Source: Fen-1135 sp963705275
Lineage (GTDB): Bacteria; Desulfobacterota; Syntrophia; Syntrophales; UBA2185
NCBI GenBank assembly: GCA_963705275.1
Contig: OY970063.1
Coordinates: 744,001 to 808,000 of the forward strand
Reading direction: 5' to 3'
Length of the DNA stretch: 64,000 bases
Shown here: piece after piece, positions 35,283-44,086 of the stretch
Position numbering within the stretch: position 1 is the first letter of the stretch
Layout of the letters: each line of letters opens with the position of its first letter
The notes under the pieces: generated by a model
Databases searched by the model: none
Told to the model about the DNA's origin: nothing
Seen by the model: only the letters and a program-made list of their open reading frames with translations
Position numbers and translations under genes: made by a program

Positions 35283-36395
35283 TTACCAATTCACTCTCCC
35301 TTTCCTTTCAAAAATATGATCTTCTTTCTTGCGGGCCATCACGCGAAGAGGGGATCCGGGATAAAGAGGACATTTCCCCTTGCCCCCCGGGATATCAAAT
35401 ACATACTGCGGCACACAAAGCCCTGATATATTCCCCCATAATTTCTCCATGATTCGTATCCCTGACTCGACGTCGGCACGAAAATGATCCGCACCTTTTA
35501 CTGGCTCACATTGAAACAGATAATACGGCCTGACAGATATCCGCTGAAGGCCGTAGAAAAGGTCCCTCAAGGTTTCGTAGTTGTCGTTGATGCCCCGAAG
35601 CAGGACAGATTGATTTGATACAGGGATTCCCGCCTCAAGTATCATTTCACAGGCGTGCGCCGCTTCCGGCGTTATTTCATTCGGATGATTGAATTGGGTA
35701 TTGAACCAGACTGGGCGGTGCTTGCGCAACATGTTACACAACTTACGAGTAATCTTCATGGGCATAACTACGGGCATACGGCTCCCTATGCGCAGAACAT
35801 CCACATGGGGAATAGAACGTAAAGATCCGAGAAACCAATCCAGAATACTGTCTTGCAAAGTAAGGGGATCACCTCCCGAAACTATGACTTCTCTAATATG
35901 CTTCGTTTTAGCCACATAATCAACCATGCGCTCCAGGTACCCTGTATTCTTTCCGTTTCTGTCTTTCCCCCATGCGCGCTTGCGGTTGCAGTGTCGACAA
36001 TATATTGCGCACATATTTGTGACGATTGTTAAGCAGCGGTCGCGATAACGATGCACGAGACCTGAAACGGGCATGTCCCGTTCTTCTTCGAGAGGGTCTG
36101 CCACACCGCCGAGCGAAAAACTCATTTCTCTTTCATCAGGGAAACTCTGACGACGAAGAGGGTCATTTTCGTCCTCCATATTCATCAGAGAAAGATAATA
36201 GGGAGTGACGGCAAATGGATAAACCATGGCCACGGTACCGTATTTTTTGAGGGCCGCCGGCGCTTTCTCTAGCACGGCGGCTAATTGGCGAATAGTGCAT
36301 ACGCGATTCCTGTATTGCCACTTCCAGTCATGCCACTCCTTCGCCGAGACTCCTTGCCACGGGCTTATTGAGACGGTACGGTTTATCGATTCCAT
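35283..36395 (-). CDS. epmB: EF-P beta-lysylation protein EpmB (KamA-family radical SAM)
   Basis: 370 residues. Radical SAM cluster motif C-x3-C-x2-C as CAIYCRHC (Cys129, Cys133, Cys136), HIREVIVSGGDPL for SAM binding and the C-terminal PLP-lysine region PQYVFDIPGGKGK. The family converts alpha-lysine to beta-lysine. The length fits EpmB or a short lysine 2,3-aminomutase; its position directly before efp and epmA favours EpmB. Confidence 0.88.
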   Translation of the reverse strand: MESINRTVSISPWQGVSAKEWHDWKWQYRNRVCTIRQLAAVLEKAPAALKKYGTVAMVYPFAVTPYYLSLMNMEDENDPLRRQSFPDEREMSFSLGGVADPLEEERDMPVSGLVHRYRDRCLTIVTNMCAIYCRHCNRKRAWGKDRNGKNTGYLERMVDYVAKTKHIREVIVSGGDPLTLQDSILDWFLGSLRSIPHVDVLRIGSRMPVVMPMKITRKLCNMLRKHRPVWFNTQFNHPNEITPEAAHACEMILEAGIPVSNQSVLLRGINDNYETLRDLFYGLQRISVRPYYLFQCEPVKGADHFRADVESGIRIMEKLWGNISGLCVPQYVFDIPGGKGKCPLYPGSPLRVMARKKEDHIFERKGRVNW

Positions 36396-36449
36396 AGATT
36401 ACAATTCTTCAAATAATGTTTATCGGCAAGTCGCTTTCCATGATCGAAT

Positions 36450-36478
36450 TTTATAGCATCAAACACTGGTTATTACAA
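36450..36478 (-). promoter_or_regulatory. Promoter of epmB-efp-epmA
   Basis: TTGTAA (36478-36473), a 17-base spacer and TATAAA (36455-36450) on the minus strand, about 55 bases before epmB. Confidence 0.5.
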
Positions 36479-37272
36479 ATCAGATTCCCGAAAGCTGTCA
36501 CCCGAAGATACTTGTTTGAAAATCAGCATCCGAAGAATATTTTCTATCTTTACATTATATCTGGAGCTAATGCATCAGGAAATGAATTATTGAAAAGTGA
36601 CGCGGCCGCTGAAATTAAATTACAGTTTCACCTGAAGGAGTAATAATCCGCAATTTACTTGCTGGCGGCTTTACATCCGTCAGCAGAAGTCCGTCGGATA
36701 GTAAGCGAGGGAATCCTTTGCGGCACGATTACTCAAAGACCTAGGATTCTCTGGAGGACTTCAATCTGGCCCACTGCTCCTCCCGAATCAGGGAAGTATT
36801 TAACGACTGCTCGAAATCGTATTCCGCGGAGAGTATATCGAGTGCGAAGACCAATGGGCGTCATGGAAGTAACAGCGAAATTTATTGGCATTGCATATTA
36901 GTGAGAAATAGGTAATAATTAAGGTATATTAATTGCGCAGATCCAGGCAAAGACAGAGGATATCGCCGCAAGTGTAGGTGTTCTTCAATGTGAATATCAC
37001 GAGCAAGCAGGAGAATTCATTAGATCGTCCAGTAATGCCATATTGAGCAAAAAAGAATCAAAAGGGAAATAATCTAGAAATGCACTTTTGCCAGCCCGAA
37101 ATATCTTCTGAGCACTGGATGCTGGCCTTAGTATGAATTTCTTTGTTCGAGACTGAGAACATCGCTCCAACGCCAAGATGCCTTGCAATCAATGGGAAGA
37201 CTCACGTACTCTATCTTTCGAGATTTCGTTCATCTGTCATGACAGGAAATATCTTTAAAAGGAGATCAATCT
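36479..37272. other. Long intergenic region
   Basis: About 790 bases. Short open frames (for example 36659-36901 plus) have an odd composition, lack ribosome-binding sites and match no family, so I see no gene. It may contain remnants of lost genes. Confidence 0.4.
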
Positions 37273-38421
37273 ATGAAATCTTTATCGAAGAATGAACTGA
37301 AAACCTTGATGAGTAAACAGAACGGTCCTTGCATCTCAATGTTTATGCCAGCCTATCGTGCGGGCGCTGAGATCCAGCAAAATCAAATCAGATTCAGGAA
37401 TTTGCTTCGTGAAGCAGAGGAAAAATTGATCGCCACCGGCTGCCGCGCCACGGAGGCAAAGGCATTACTGGAAGCTGCACAGGGGCTTTCAGGAAATATA
37501 CCTTTCTGGCGACAACAGAACGGCGGTCTCGCCATCTTCATATCGTCAGGTGTATTCCACAATTACAGCCTGCCAATAAATTTTGATGAATTAATCGTTG
37601 TCGCTGATCGCTTCCACGTCAACCCTCTTTTACCGGCGCTGAGCGGTGACGGCCGTTACTACATTTTGACGCTGAGTCAAAAAGGGAGCCGACTCTATGA
37701 GGGGACAAAACAGAACATCAGAGAAATCCAGCTCGAAACAATACCGAAAAATCTAGCCGAGGCTCTTCAGTATGATGAACTGGAAAAGCAAATCCGCTTC
37801 CATAGGGGGACCTCACGGGGAGGGGAGCGCGGATCCATGATGTCAGGGGGTGGAGCCGAACTGGATGATGCCAAGGAAAACATTTCAAAATATTTCCGCC
37901 AGATCGACAGGGGATTACATGACCTCCTTAAAGACGAACGCGTCCCTCTGGTGCTTGCTGGTGTCGATTATCTGTTCCCGATATACAGGGAAGTAAACAC
38001 GTATCCGTATCTCATGGAAGATGGGATTCCCGGAAACCCCAAAGGAATAAATACGGATCAATTGCATAAGCTGGCACTCGAGATCGCAAGGCCTTATTTT
38101 CAAAAGGCTGAAAATGACGCAATCGCCCAATACCGACAATCTTCCGGTACGGGATTGACTTCCAGCGACATTAAGGAAATTACCCGTGCCGCGTGTGATG
38201 GGCGGGTCGGTTTACTATTTATAGCCACAGGACACCGGCAATGGGGCACTTTTGACCCGGAATCGAAGGATGTGCAATTACACCAAAAGATGGAACCCGG
38301 CAGTGAGGATCTCTTGGATTTTTCTGCGATCCAGACTCTGTTGAATAGCGGTACAGTCTATTCGCTTCCGCAGGACAAAATGCCTGACGATAAACCAATC
38401 GCGGCTGTATTTCGCTATTGA
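37273..38421 (+). CDS. Bacterial eRF1-like (baeRF family) protein
   Basis: 382 residues. It matches bacterial archaeo-eukaryotic release-factor homologues: an N-terminal region LSKNELKTLMSKQNGPCISM, then RFRNLLREAEEKL, NIPFWRQQNGGLAIFIS, GDGRYYILTLSQKGSRLYEG, and an eRF1 domain 2/3-like C-terminal half with VPLVLAGVDYLFPIYRE. These proteins lack a proven function; by homology they may act on stalled ribosomes or peptidyl-tRNA. Strong Shine-Dalgarno (AAAGGAGAT). It overlaps the next gene by four bases, so a cation transporter is co-translated. Confidence 0.8.
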   Translation: MKSLSKNELKTLMSKQNGPCISMFMPAYRAGAEIQQNQIRFRNLLREAEEKLIATGCRATEAKALLEAAQGLSGNIPFWRQQNGGLAIFISSGVFHNYSLPINFDELIVVADRFHVNPLLPALSGDGRYYILTLSQKGSRLYEGTKQNIREIQLETIPKNLAEALQYDELEKQIRFHRGTSRGGERGSMMSGGGAELDDAKENISKYFRQIDRGLHDLLKDERVPLVLAGVDYLFPIYREVNTYPYLMEDGIPGNPKGINTDQLHKLALEIARPYFQKAENDAIAQYRQSSGTGLTSSDIKEITRAACDGRVGLLFIATGHRQWGTFDPESKDVQLHQKMEPGSEDLLDFSAIQTLLNSGTVYSLPQDKMPDDKPIAAVFRY

Positions 38422-39437
38422 AACGAGAATATTACGTCTCTAATATGCTTGAACGTATTTCTCACATGGATTTGCAGAATCGTAAAGTAAGAGTTGCACG
38501 GATTTCCGTGCTGTCAAATACCGCTCTTGTAGTCATGAAGATTGCCGTCGGGCTTATCATTGGATCGGTGTCTATCATGTCTGAAGCGATTCATTCCGGA
38601 GTGGACCTTCTCGCTTCCCTCATTACGACATTCTCTGTCAGTAAATCCAGTATCCCTGCCGATGTGAAACACCCCTTTGGTCATGGAAAAGTTGAAAATA
38701 TTTCCGGCACGATTGAGGCGTTGCTGATTTTTCTGGCGGCCATCTGGATCGTCTATGAGGCCATCAAGAAGCTCCTGAATCCAGAACCCATTAAATACGT
38801 CAGCTGGGGCGTTGGGGTGATGTTAATTTCAGCTCTTGTTAATATAGTCGTATCGAAAATGCTTTTCAAGGTGGCAAAAGAAACCGATTCCATCGCTCTG
38901 GAGGCTGATGCCTGGCATTTGCGCACTGACGTATATACCTCTGCCGGCGTGATGGCAAGCCTTGCCCTGATCTGGATGGGTCACCGCATCTCGCCCGCCA
39001 CCGATCTTTACTGGCTGGATCCCGTCGCCGCGATCGCCGTCGCCCTGTTGATTCTAGGTGCCGCATATAGGCTTACTCTTCAATCAGCGCAGGATCTGAT
39101 GGATGTAAAACTTCCAGCAGACGAGGAGAACTGGATCCGCCGGCTGATAGTGATACACCGGCCTATTATACATGGCTTTCATCAATTGCGCACGCGCAAG
39201 GCAGGAAATTACCGCTTCGTTGACTTCCATATTAAAGTTGATCCTTCCATGTCTGTCGAGGATTCTCACCGCATCACCGATGAGTTATCCAGAAGCATAG
39301 AAAGTCACTTCCTCAATACCAGTGTCACGGTTCATATCGAACCCTGCGACGGCAGATGTGATAATGATTGTCTATCCGGATGCCTGCTGCCGGAAAATGA
39401 GCAGAAGGCGGTGATGCAAAAGAGCCGGCGAGTCTAA
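38418..39437 (+). CDS. Cation diffusion facilitator (CDF) transporter
   Basis: 339 residues from a TTG that overlaps the previous stop (TTGA); an ATG eight codons later is an alternative start. Six membrane helices are expected. The two metal-site pairs of the family are visible: H-x3-D in HSGVD (59-63) and in HLRTD (167-171). The C-terminal cytoplasmic domain (about 225-310) is the usual CDF ferredoxin-like fold. After it comes an unusual tail with four evenly spaced cysteines (C-x3-C-x3-C-x3-C, about 309-321). It exports a divalent metal such as Zn, Fe, Mn or Co; the specificity is not clear. Confidence 0.9.
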   Translation: MKREYYVSNMLERISHMDLQNRKVRVARISVLSNTALVVMKIAVGLIIGSVSIMSEAIHSGVDLLASLITTFSVSKSSIPADVKHPFGHGKVENISGTIEALLIFLAAIWIVYEAIKKLLNPEPIKYVSWGVGVMLISALVNIVVSKMLFKVAKETDSIALEADAWHLRTDVYTSAGVMASLALIWMGHRISPATDLYWLDPVAAIAVALLILGAAYRLTLQSAQDLMDVKLPADEENWIRRLIVIHRPIIHGFHQLRTRKAGNYRFVDFHIKVDPSMSVEDSHRITDELSRSIESHFLNTSVTVHIEPCDGRCDNDCLSGCLLPENEQKAVMQKSRRV

Positions 39438-39468
39438 CAATATAAGGTACACGCAGGCAGAAACGTCA

Positions 39469-40458
39469 TCAGCTCTTATATATAAACCTTTCAAACAATT
39501 TGTGGAAAGGTGTCCAGTGTGAATCGTTATCGGATTCCTGGATGAACTCCTGGAAGGCATTAACCTTGGCATCAAGGTCATCAATAAAATGCACTATCAA
39601 CGCTTCCGGCGTCTTCGGGCGCTTTGGCGAACCGAATTCCTGAGTGCCGTGATGACTCAATATTAGATGGCGGAGCTCCATGGCGAGTTGCGTGGGAAAG
39701 TCTTCCACGGCACTAATCCTGGCATCCAACATCTCCAGGCCGATCACGATATGCCCGATCAGTCTACCCTCGTCGCTGTAGTCAAACATTCTGTCATACT
39801 TGTATTCATAGATTTTGCCTATGTCGTGGAGTATACCTCCCGTTATGAGAAGATCTCTGTTGATTCCCTGGTAATGCTTAGTCACCTGATCGAGAAGGCG
39901 TATGACTGAGAGGGTGTGTTCAAGGAGGCCTCCGATGTAAACGTGATGAAAGCTTTTTGCAGCGGGAGCCTGTTTGAACAATCTCGCCACCTCACCGTCA
40001 TCGAAAAATAAATGCAACAACCCTCGCAGGCAGGGTATTTCGATCTGCTCGACAAAGGCCATCAGATCAGCGAACATCAGATCGATGTCTCCTTTTGCAG
40101 CAGGCAGATATTCGGTAATGTCTATGGCGGACTCATCAACTTTCCTGACGCCCGTTATGGAAAGTTGAACTGTGCTTCTAAAGCTGACTGCCCCTCCCTG
40201 TGCCTTAATCACGTCCCCCTTGCTGAAGAGTTTGTCCCACTCAACGGCATTCTCCCAGATCTTTCCGTCAACCTCTCCTGTCTTATCCTTGAGACGAACA
40301 TTCAGATAAGGAGCTCCCTTCTGTGAGAAGGCAAGATTCTTCTCCGTCACAAGAAATAGCTCGTTCACTTTCTCGCCGGGTTTTATATCTTTGACATAAA
40401 CATTCTTACTCTTCATATTCATGTTCGCACCTGCCATTATTAGTCGCCATGTACTCAC
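39469..40458 (-). CDS. OB-fold/HD-domain 3'-5' exoribonuclease, YhaM-like
   Basis: 329 residues. An N-terminal OB-fold nucleic-acid-binding domain (about 30-110: LNVRLKDKTGEVDGKIWENA) is followed by an HD phosphohydrolase domain (about 165-310) with HTLSVIRLL, LHDIGK (His211-Asp212) and a distal HLILSHHG. The architecture is that of YhaM, which degrades RNA and DNA from the 3' end. The GTG start overlaps the selB stop by four bases (GTGA), suggesting coupled translation; a later ATG at 40437 is also possible. Confidence 0.87.
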   Translation of the reverse strand: MSTWRLIMAGANMNMKSKNVYVKDIKPGEKVNELFLVTEKNLAFSQKGAPYLNVRLKDKTGEVDGKIWENAVEWDKLFSKGDVIKAQGGAVSFRSTVQLSITGVRKVDESAIDITEYLPAAKGDIDLMFADLMAFVEQIEIPCLRGLLHLFFDDGEVARLFKQAPAAKSFHHVYIGGLLEHTLSVIRLLDQVTKHYQGINRDLLITGGILHDIGKIYEYKYDRMFDYSDEGRLIGHIVIGLEMLDARISAVEDFPTQLAMELRHLILSHHGTQEFGSPKRPKTPEALIVHFIDDLDAKVNAFQEFIQESDNDSHWTPFHKLFERFIYKS

Positions 40459-42365
40459 TTCTCTCTCAAGATGCGATGATCACCCGCTCTGATAGTCAGC
40501 TTTGTTATATCAAAGTACTCCATTAGCGGTATGATGAATTTTCTTGAAAGACCGGTCAATTCTTTCAGGCTTGCCGGTGTGGCCTTTCTATCCCTCACGA
40601 GAAGATTCTTATAGTCTTCCCGGAGCCTGGTTAAAACCTCTTTATGAAAGTAAAGATCCTCATTTATCTTCACCAGAGAACCCTCCTTCAGCATCACATT
40701 AATGACGCTTTCTGCCAAGCCTTTTCGGTCTGCATATTTTTCCATAAGCTCTTTGATCGAAGGAGGTGTAAGTCCCGCATCTATATAAGCCTGAGCAATC
40801 TTGCTTCGCAGGTCCTCCAGTTCCCCCTTCAGATCCACACGGTGCCCCGACAGGCGGACGTTCTCCTTATCGACGACTATGTCCCCCCTTTTTTCCAGCT
40901 CTCTGACAGCCATGTTAAAGAGTTTTGGTCTGGCGAACTGCCCTGCCGTGCTCCTCAACTCTTCTTTCGAAATACCTTCCTTCAGTGGATATGTCTTATG
41001 ATACGCCTGCATTTCCAGGAGAATCCTCCCCTGGAGGTTCTGATAAATGTAGGAGGATAGGACCCTGGATTCATCAATATCCAGAACGATAACCTGCTGT
41101 TTTGAACTCAGAGATTTGAGGATGCTCTTGAGGACATTCTGATGAATTCCCGTCCTCATTTCAAGCTCCGATATACCGATGCCCTCAATTCCCGACCGCT
41201 CAACAATAATCGCTACCCTCTCTGTATCAGAACCATTATGCAAGAGGTCAATTTCATGAATTACTTTCTCAGAATTTCTCTTATGTTTTTTGGGAACAGG
41301 ATCAACGATGATCCCTCCTCCAATTGTCGTAACAGGCGAGTAGCTCCTGATTACGAACCTGTCTCTTGCCATGGCAGCCAGGGGAGACTCAAGGACAACC
41401 TGCGCAGGAGCCGTGGCTCCAGGCTCCATGTCTTCACGGTCGAGGAGTATTATCCTGCCTATGACTTCATTAGTTCCCACATGAAACCGCACCAGGTTCC
41501 TGTTCTTCAATCTCCTGGTGTTATTTGACAAATACTGCATATGCACATCGAGGCGATTCGACGGCTTGAGAGTCCGGGGTCTTGCAAGGACATCCCCTCT
41601 CTCAACTGTATCCTTTTCAACCCCCTGCAGATTTATGGCCGTCCGCTGACCTGCCTCAGCAACAGTTGCGGTCTGATTATGGATTTGTATACCCCGCACC
41701 TTGGCAGTGACTCCTTTGGGCAGTATTTCCACCTCTTCGCCCAACCTTATGTCTCCGGAAATCAGGGTGCCTGTAACGACTGTCCCGAACCCCTTCATGG
41801 TAAATGCCCTATCAACAGGCAACCGGAAAATATCTGCGTCCGCTCCTCCTTCTATCTCTGACGCCACTCCGCCGAGCGCGTCCAGCAAGGCCTCAAGCCC
41901 CGCTCCCGAAGTTGAAGAGACCGGTATTACGGGAGATGACTCCAGGAATGTCCCTTTCAAGAATTCATGGATATCGTCTTTCACTAGACCGAGCCATTCA
42001 TCTGCTACCATATCTATTTTGGTAAGGGCGACAAGACCTTTCTTGATGCCAAGGAGTGAACAGATGTGAAGATGTTCCCTCGTCTGGGGCATCACGCCTT
42101 CATCTGCCGCAATTACCATAATCACCATATCGATGCCGGATGCGCCGGACACCATATTTCTTATAAATTTTTCATGTCCGGGAACGTCTACGATGCCGAA
42201 CGTCTGACCGTTTGGAAGCGTTAGAGAGGCGAAGCCAAGCTCAATGCTTATACCCCTCTCTTTCTCCTCTTTGAGCCTGTCCGTATCAATGCCGGTGATT
42301 GCCTTGATGAGAGCTGTCTTGCCATGATCAACATGGCCGGCTGTGCCCATGATGAAATGCTTCAT
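40455..42365 (-). CDS. selB: Selenocysteine-specific elongation factor SelB
   Basis: 636 residues from the ATG at 42365, giving the normal N terminus MKHFIMGTAGHVDHGKT. GTPase motifs: GHVDHGKT (10-17), DVPGHE (60-65) and TKID (115-118). EF-Tu-like domains 2-3 follow, then a long C-terminal region of winged helices that bind the SECIS RNA. It delivers Sec-tRNA to UGA codons, so selenoproteins and selA/selD should exist elsewhere. No Shine-Dalgarno precedes the ATG; the promoter at 42372-42400 would place the transcript start at or next to it. Confidence 0.95.
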   Translation of the reverse strand: MKHFIMGTAGHVDHGKTALIKAITGIDTDRLKEEKERGISIELGFASLTLPNGQTFGIVDVPGHEKFIRNMVSGASGIDMVIMVIAADEGVMPQTREHLHICSLLGIKKGLVALTKIDMVADEWLGLVKDDIHEFLKGTFLESSPVIPVSSTSGAGLEALLDALGGVASEIEGGADADIFRLPVDRAFTMKGFGTVVTGTLISGDIRLGEEVEILPKGVTAKVRGIQIHNQTATVAEAGQRTAINLQGVEKDTVERGDVLARPRTLKPSNRLDVHMQYLSNNTRRLKNRNLVRFHVGTNEVIGRIILLDREDMEPGATAPAQVVLESPLAAMARDRFVIRSYSPVTTIGGGIIVDPVPKKHKRNSEKVIHEIDLLHNGSDTERVAIIVERSGIEGIGISELEMRTGIHQNVLKSILKSLSSKQQVIVLDIDESRVLSSYIYQNLQGRILLEMQAYHKTYPLKEGISKEELRSTAGQFARPKLFNMAVRELEKRGDIVVDKENVRLSGHRVDLKGELEDLRSKIAQAYIDAGLTPPSIKELMEKYADRKGLAESVINVMLKEGSLVKINEDLYFHKEVLTRLREDYKNLLVRDRKATPASLKELTGLSRKFIIPLMEYFDITKLTIRAGDHRILREK

Positions 42366-42369
42366 GTGA

Positions 42370-42407
42370 CTTAAATAACAGACTACCCAGTGTTTAACAA
42401 TAACAAA
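42370..42407 (-). repeat. 38-bp shared promoter element, copy A
   Basis: 29 of 38 positions are identical to copy B (46861-46898), including an unbroken TTTGTTATTGT and a TGGG-YAGT-YTGTTA core. It spans the selB promoter hexamers. Confidence 0.6.
42372..42400 (-). promoter_or_regulatory. selB promoter
   Basis: TTGTTA (42400-42395), a 17-base spacer and TATTTA (42377-42372). Transcription would begin at about 42365, the A of the selB ATG. Confidence 0.5.
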
Positions 42408-42513
42408 AAACGTCCTTCCTTCGAATACATTGACAATATGCCACAGCTCCTCCGGAAGTGAAGTACGGGATATGGAATTTCCCATTCGGCAGGCAGAGTC
42501 CCATTCCACCGTC

Positions 42514-42540
42514 CGGTCTCATTTTCTCAAATTGAGACCG
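42514..42540. terminator. Hairpin in the selB upstream region
   Basis: CGGTCTCA pairs with TGAGACCG, with one internal mismatch and a further AT-rich extension around a 3-base loop. It may end transcription from the nosL side. Confidence 0.35.
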
Positions 42541-42740
42541 AATTTCATGCGTTGTCTACTAATCAATAAGGAGATTGGGAAGTTGAAGAAAAGGGTAGAA
42601 CAAGGCTTGACAAGGCGTCGCTCATGAATCCTCCTCAGGTTTCAATCCGACAATTCCTCTGGCCGCTCCTCACTGCATGCGATTGTTATGCCTATGAGTC
42701 CAGCGGAGCGGTCCATATCTTTTTGGACCCGCTCAATCTT

Positions 42741-43217
42741 TTATGGATTGTCGAGTGACTGAATCATCCCGTGCGTGATCTCTTCGAAACTGAGAATCTT
42801 CATCCCGTTATGCTCTATCAGAAATTCCTTTGCATCGGCTTCTTTTTCAAAAGGGATGGGTTCATGACCCATGGGCCCATAAACATCGCTCCAAATGACA
42901 AAATATGCCTGCCGGGCGTCGATGTCAGCAATAGAATAGTAGTCCTTCACAAGAATCGCAGCCACTTCATCTTTGCTTCTTGACGGGTTGTACTTCTTAA
43001 TATCCAGGTAGTACTTGAACATATCCTTGGAACCGTCAAAAATCGCGACCGTAGAGTCTTTAAATTTGATTTGGGCATTCCAGTCGGGAAACATAGAAAC
43101 ATACATGCCGCAGACAGGGCATCTATGCTCCCTGGAGGGAGTTACATCCTCATGTCCTGCCGCATAGGGAACGGCGCCGAAACAGAGAATGATCAACAAA
43201 CATATTACATTTTTCAT
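42741..43217 (-). CDS. nosL: NosL family (copper chaperone-like) protein
   Basis: 158 residues with an N-terminal signal peptide ending near residue 20. The NosL copper motif C-x2-C-G-M is visible as CPVCGMYV (Cys33, Cys36, Met38), and the MFKYYLD and GPMGHEPIPF segments fit the family. Many NosL proteins are lipoproteins; here no lipobox is evident. It is the last gene of the cluster, 140 bases after the ABC ATPase. A 19-codon frame at 43214-43273 (minus) overlaps its start by four bases and may serve in translational coupling. Confidence 0.88.
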   Translation of the reverse strand: MKNVICLLIILCFGAVPYAAGHEDVTPSREHRCPVCGMYVSMFPDWNAQIKFKDSTVAIFDGSKDMFKYYLDIKKYNPSRSKDEVAAILVKDYYSIADIDARQAYFVIWSDVYGPMGHEPIPFEKEADAKEFLIEHNGMKILSFEEITHGMIQSLDNP

Positions 43218-43357
43218 ACGACTGCCCTTTCACACTGTCGGCCCATCAGATATCTGTCGATGGTCATGTTCATTTGCCCTTACCTTCTTTCTTCAAACAT
43301 GCAGGCACGAGCCTTCTTCATATTTTTTTCGAAGGGTGCCACTCCCTCTTGCTCCGT

Positions 43358-44086
43358 TTACGCAAGTTCTTCGTTAACACAATCCCGGTCGGAATCAATC
43401 TGATAAATACTGCCGTCTCTCATCTCGAACATCCGGTCTGCATACCGGGCCAACTGCTGGTTGTGCGTCACCATGATGACTGTAAGGCCCACTTTTCTAT
43501 TAAGGTCTCGAAGTATCTGCACTATCTCTTCTGACCGTTTTGTATCGAGGTTTCCGGTCGGTTCATCGGCCAGAAGTATTTCCGGCATATTCACCATGGC
43601 CCGGGCTATGGCCACCCTCTGCATCTCACCGCCGGATATCTGACCAGGCAGGTGATCTTTCCGGCGCTCCATGCCAAGAAGTTTCAAGAGGTTGGAAGCC
43701 CCGTTCTCTGTGCCCGTCTTGCTGTAGAATGTAAGCGGGAGCATTACGTTTTCCGTGACGGTCAAGGTGGGGATGAGATAGAAATTCTGGAAGATATAAC
43801 CGAATGTTTCCCGCCTGATTTTTGTGAGTTCTCGCTCCGACAATCGTTTCCCGTTGCCGAAGATCGATCGGCCGTGGAGATGGATTCCTCCTGCTGTGGG
43901 ATTGTCAAGACAGCCCAGGAGATTTATCAGTGTCGTCTTGCCGGACCCCGAAGGTCCGATGATTGATACGAATTCTCCCTTGTTAACCACAAAGGAAACG
44001 TCATTTACCGAAACGATCTTTTCGTTTCCGCGCGTATAGACTTTCGTTAGGTTAGTTGTTGCAATCGAAATACCGTTTTCATTCAT
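43358..44086 (-). CDS. ABC transporter ATP-binding protein (MacB/LolD type)
   Basis: 242 residues. Walker A GPSGSGKT (44-51), signature ISGGEMQRVAIAR, Walker B ILLADEPTGNLD and the switch histidine in MVTHNQQ. It belongs to the group that pairs with FtsX/MacB-type permeases. Its start overlaps the permease stop by one base (TAATG). With the permease, NosL and YtkA-like proteins around it, a role in envelope metal handling or lipoprotein release is likely. Confidence 0.93.
   Translation of the reverse strand: MNENGISIATTNLTKVYTRGNEKIVSVNDVSFVVNKGEFVSIIGPSGSGKTTLINLLGCLDNPTAGGIHLHGRSIFGNGKRLSERELTKIRRETFGYIFQNFYLIPTLTVTENVMLPLTFYSKTGTENGASNLLKLLGMERRKDHLPGQISGGEMQRVAIARAMVNMPEILLADEPTGNLDTKRSEEIVQILRDLNRKVGLTVIMVTHNQQLARYADRMFEMRDGSIYQIDSDRDCVNEELA

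Larger units (their letters stand above)
42366..42740. other. Intergenic region upstream of selB
   Basis: About 375 bases with the selB promoter, a copy of the 38-bp shared element and a hairpin at 42514-42540. No gene; in particular no tRNA-Sec was found. Confidence 0.5.

Noticed and set aside
36416..36901. Two small plus-strand reading frames as genes
   Set aside because: No ribosome-binding site, unusual composition and no recognisable protein; probably chance open frames in the long gap.
42409..42509. N-terminal extension of SelB
   Set aside because: The open frame reaches upstream to 42509, but the extra residues are encoded by the promoter region and the family start MKHFIMGTAGHVDHGKT lies at 42365.
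43214..43273. 19-codon ORF overlapping the nosL start
   Set aside because: It has a modest ribosome-binding site and an ATGA overlap but no recognisable content; noted under nosL rather than called as a gene.
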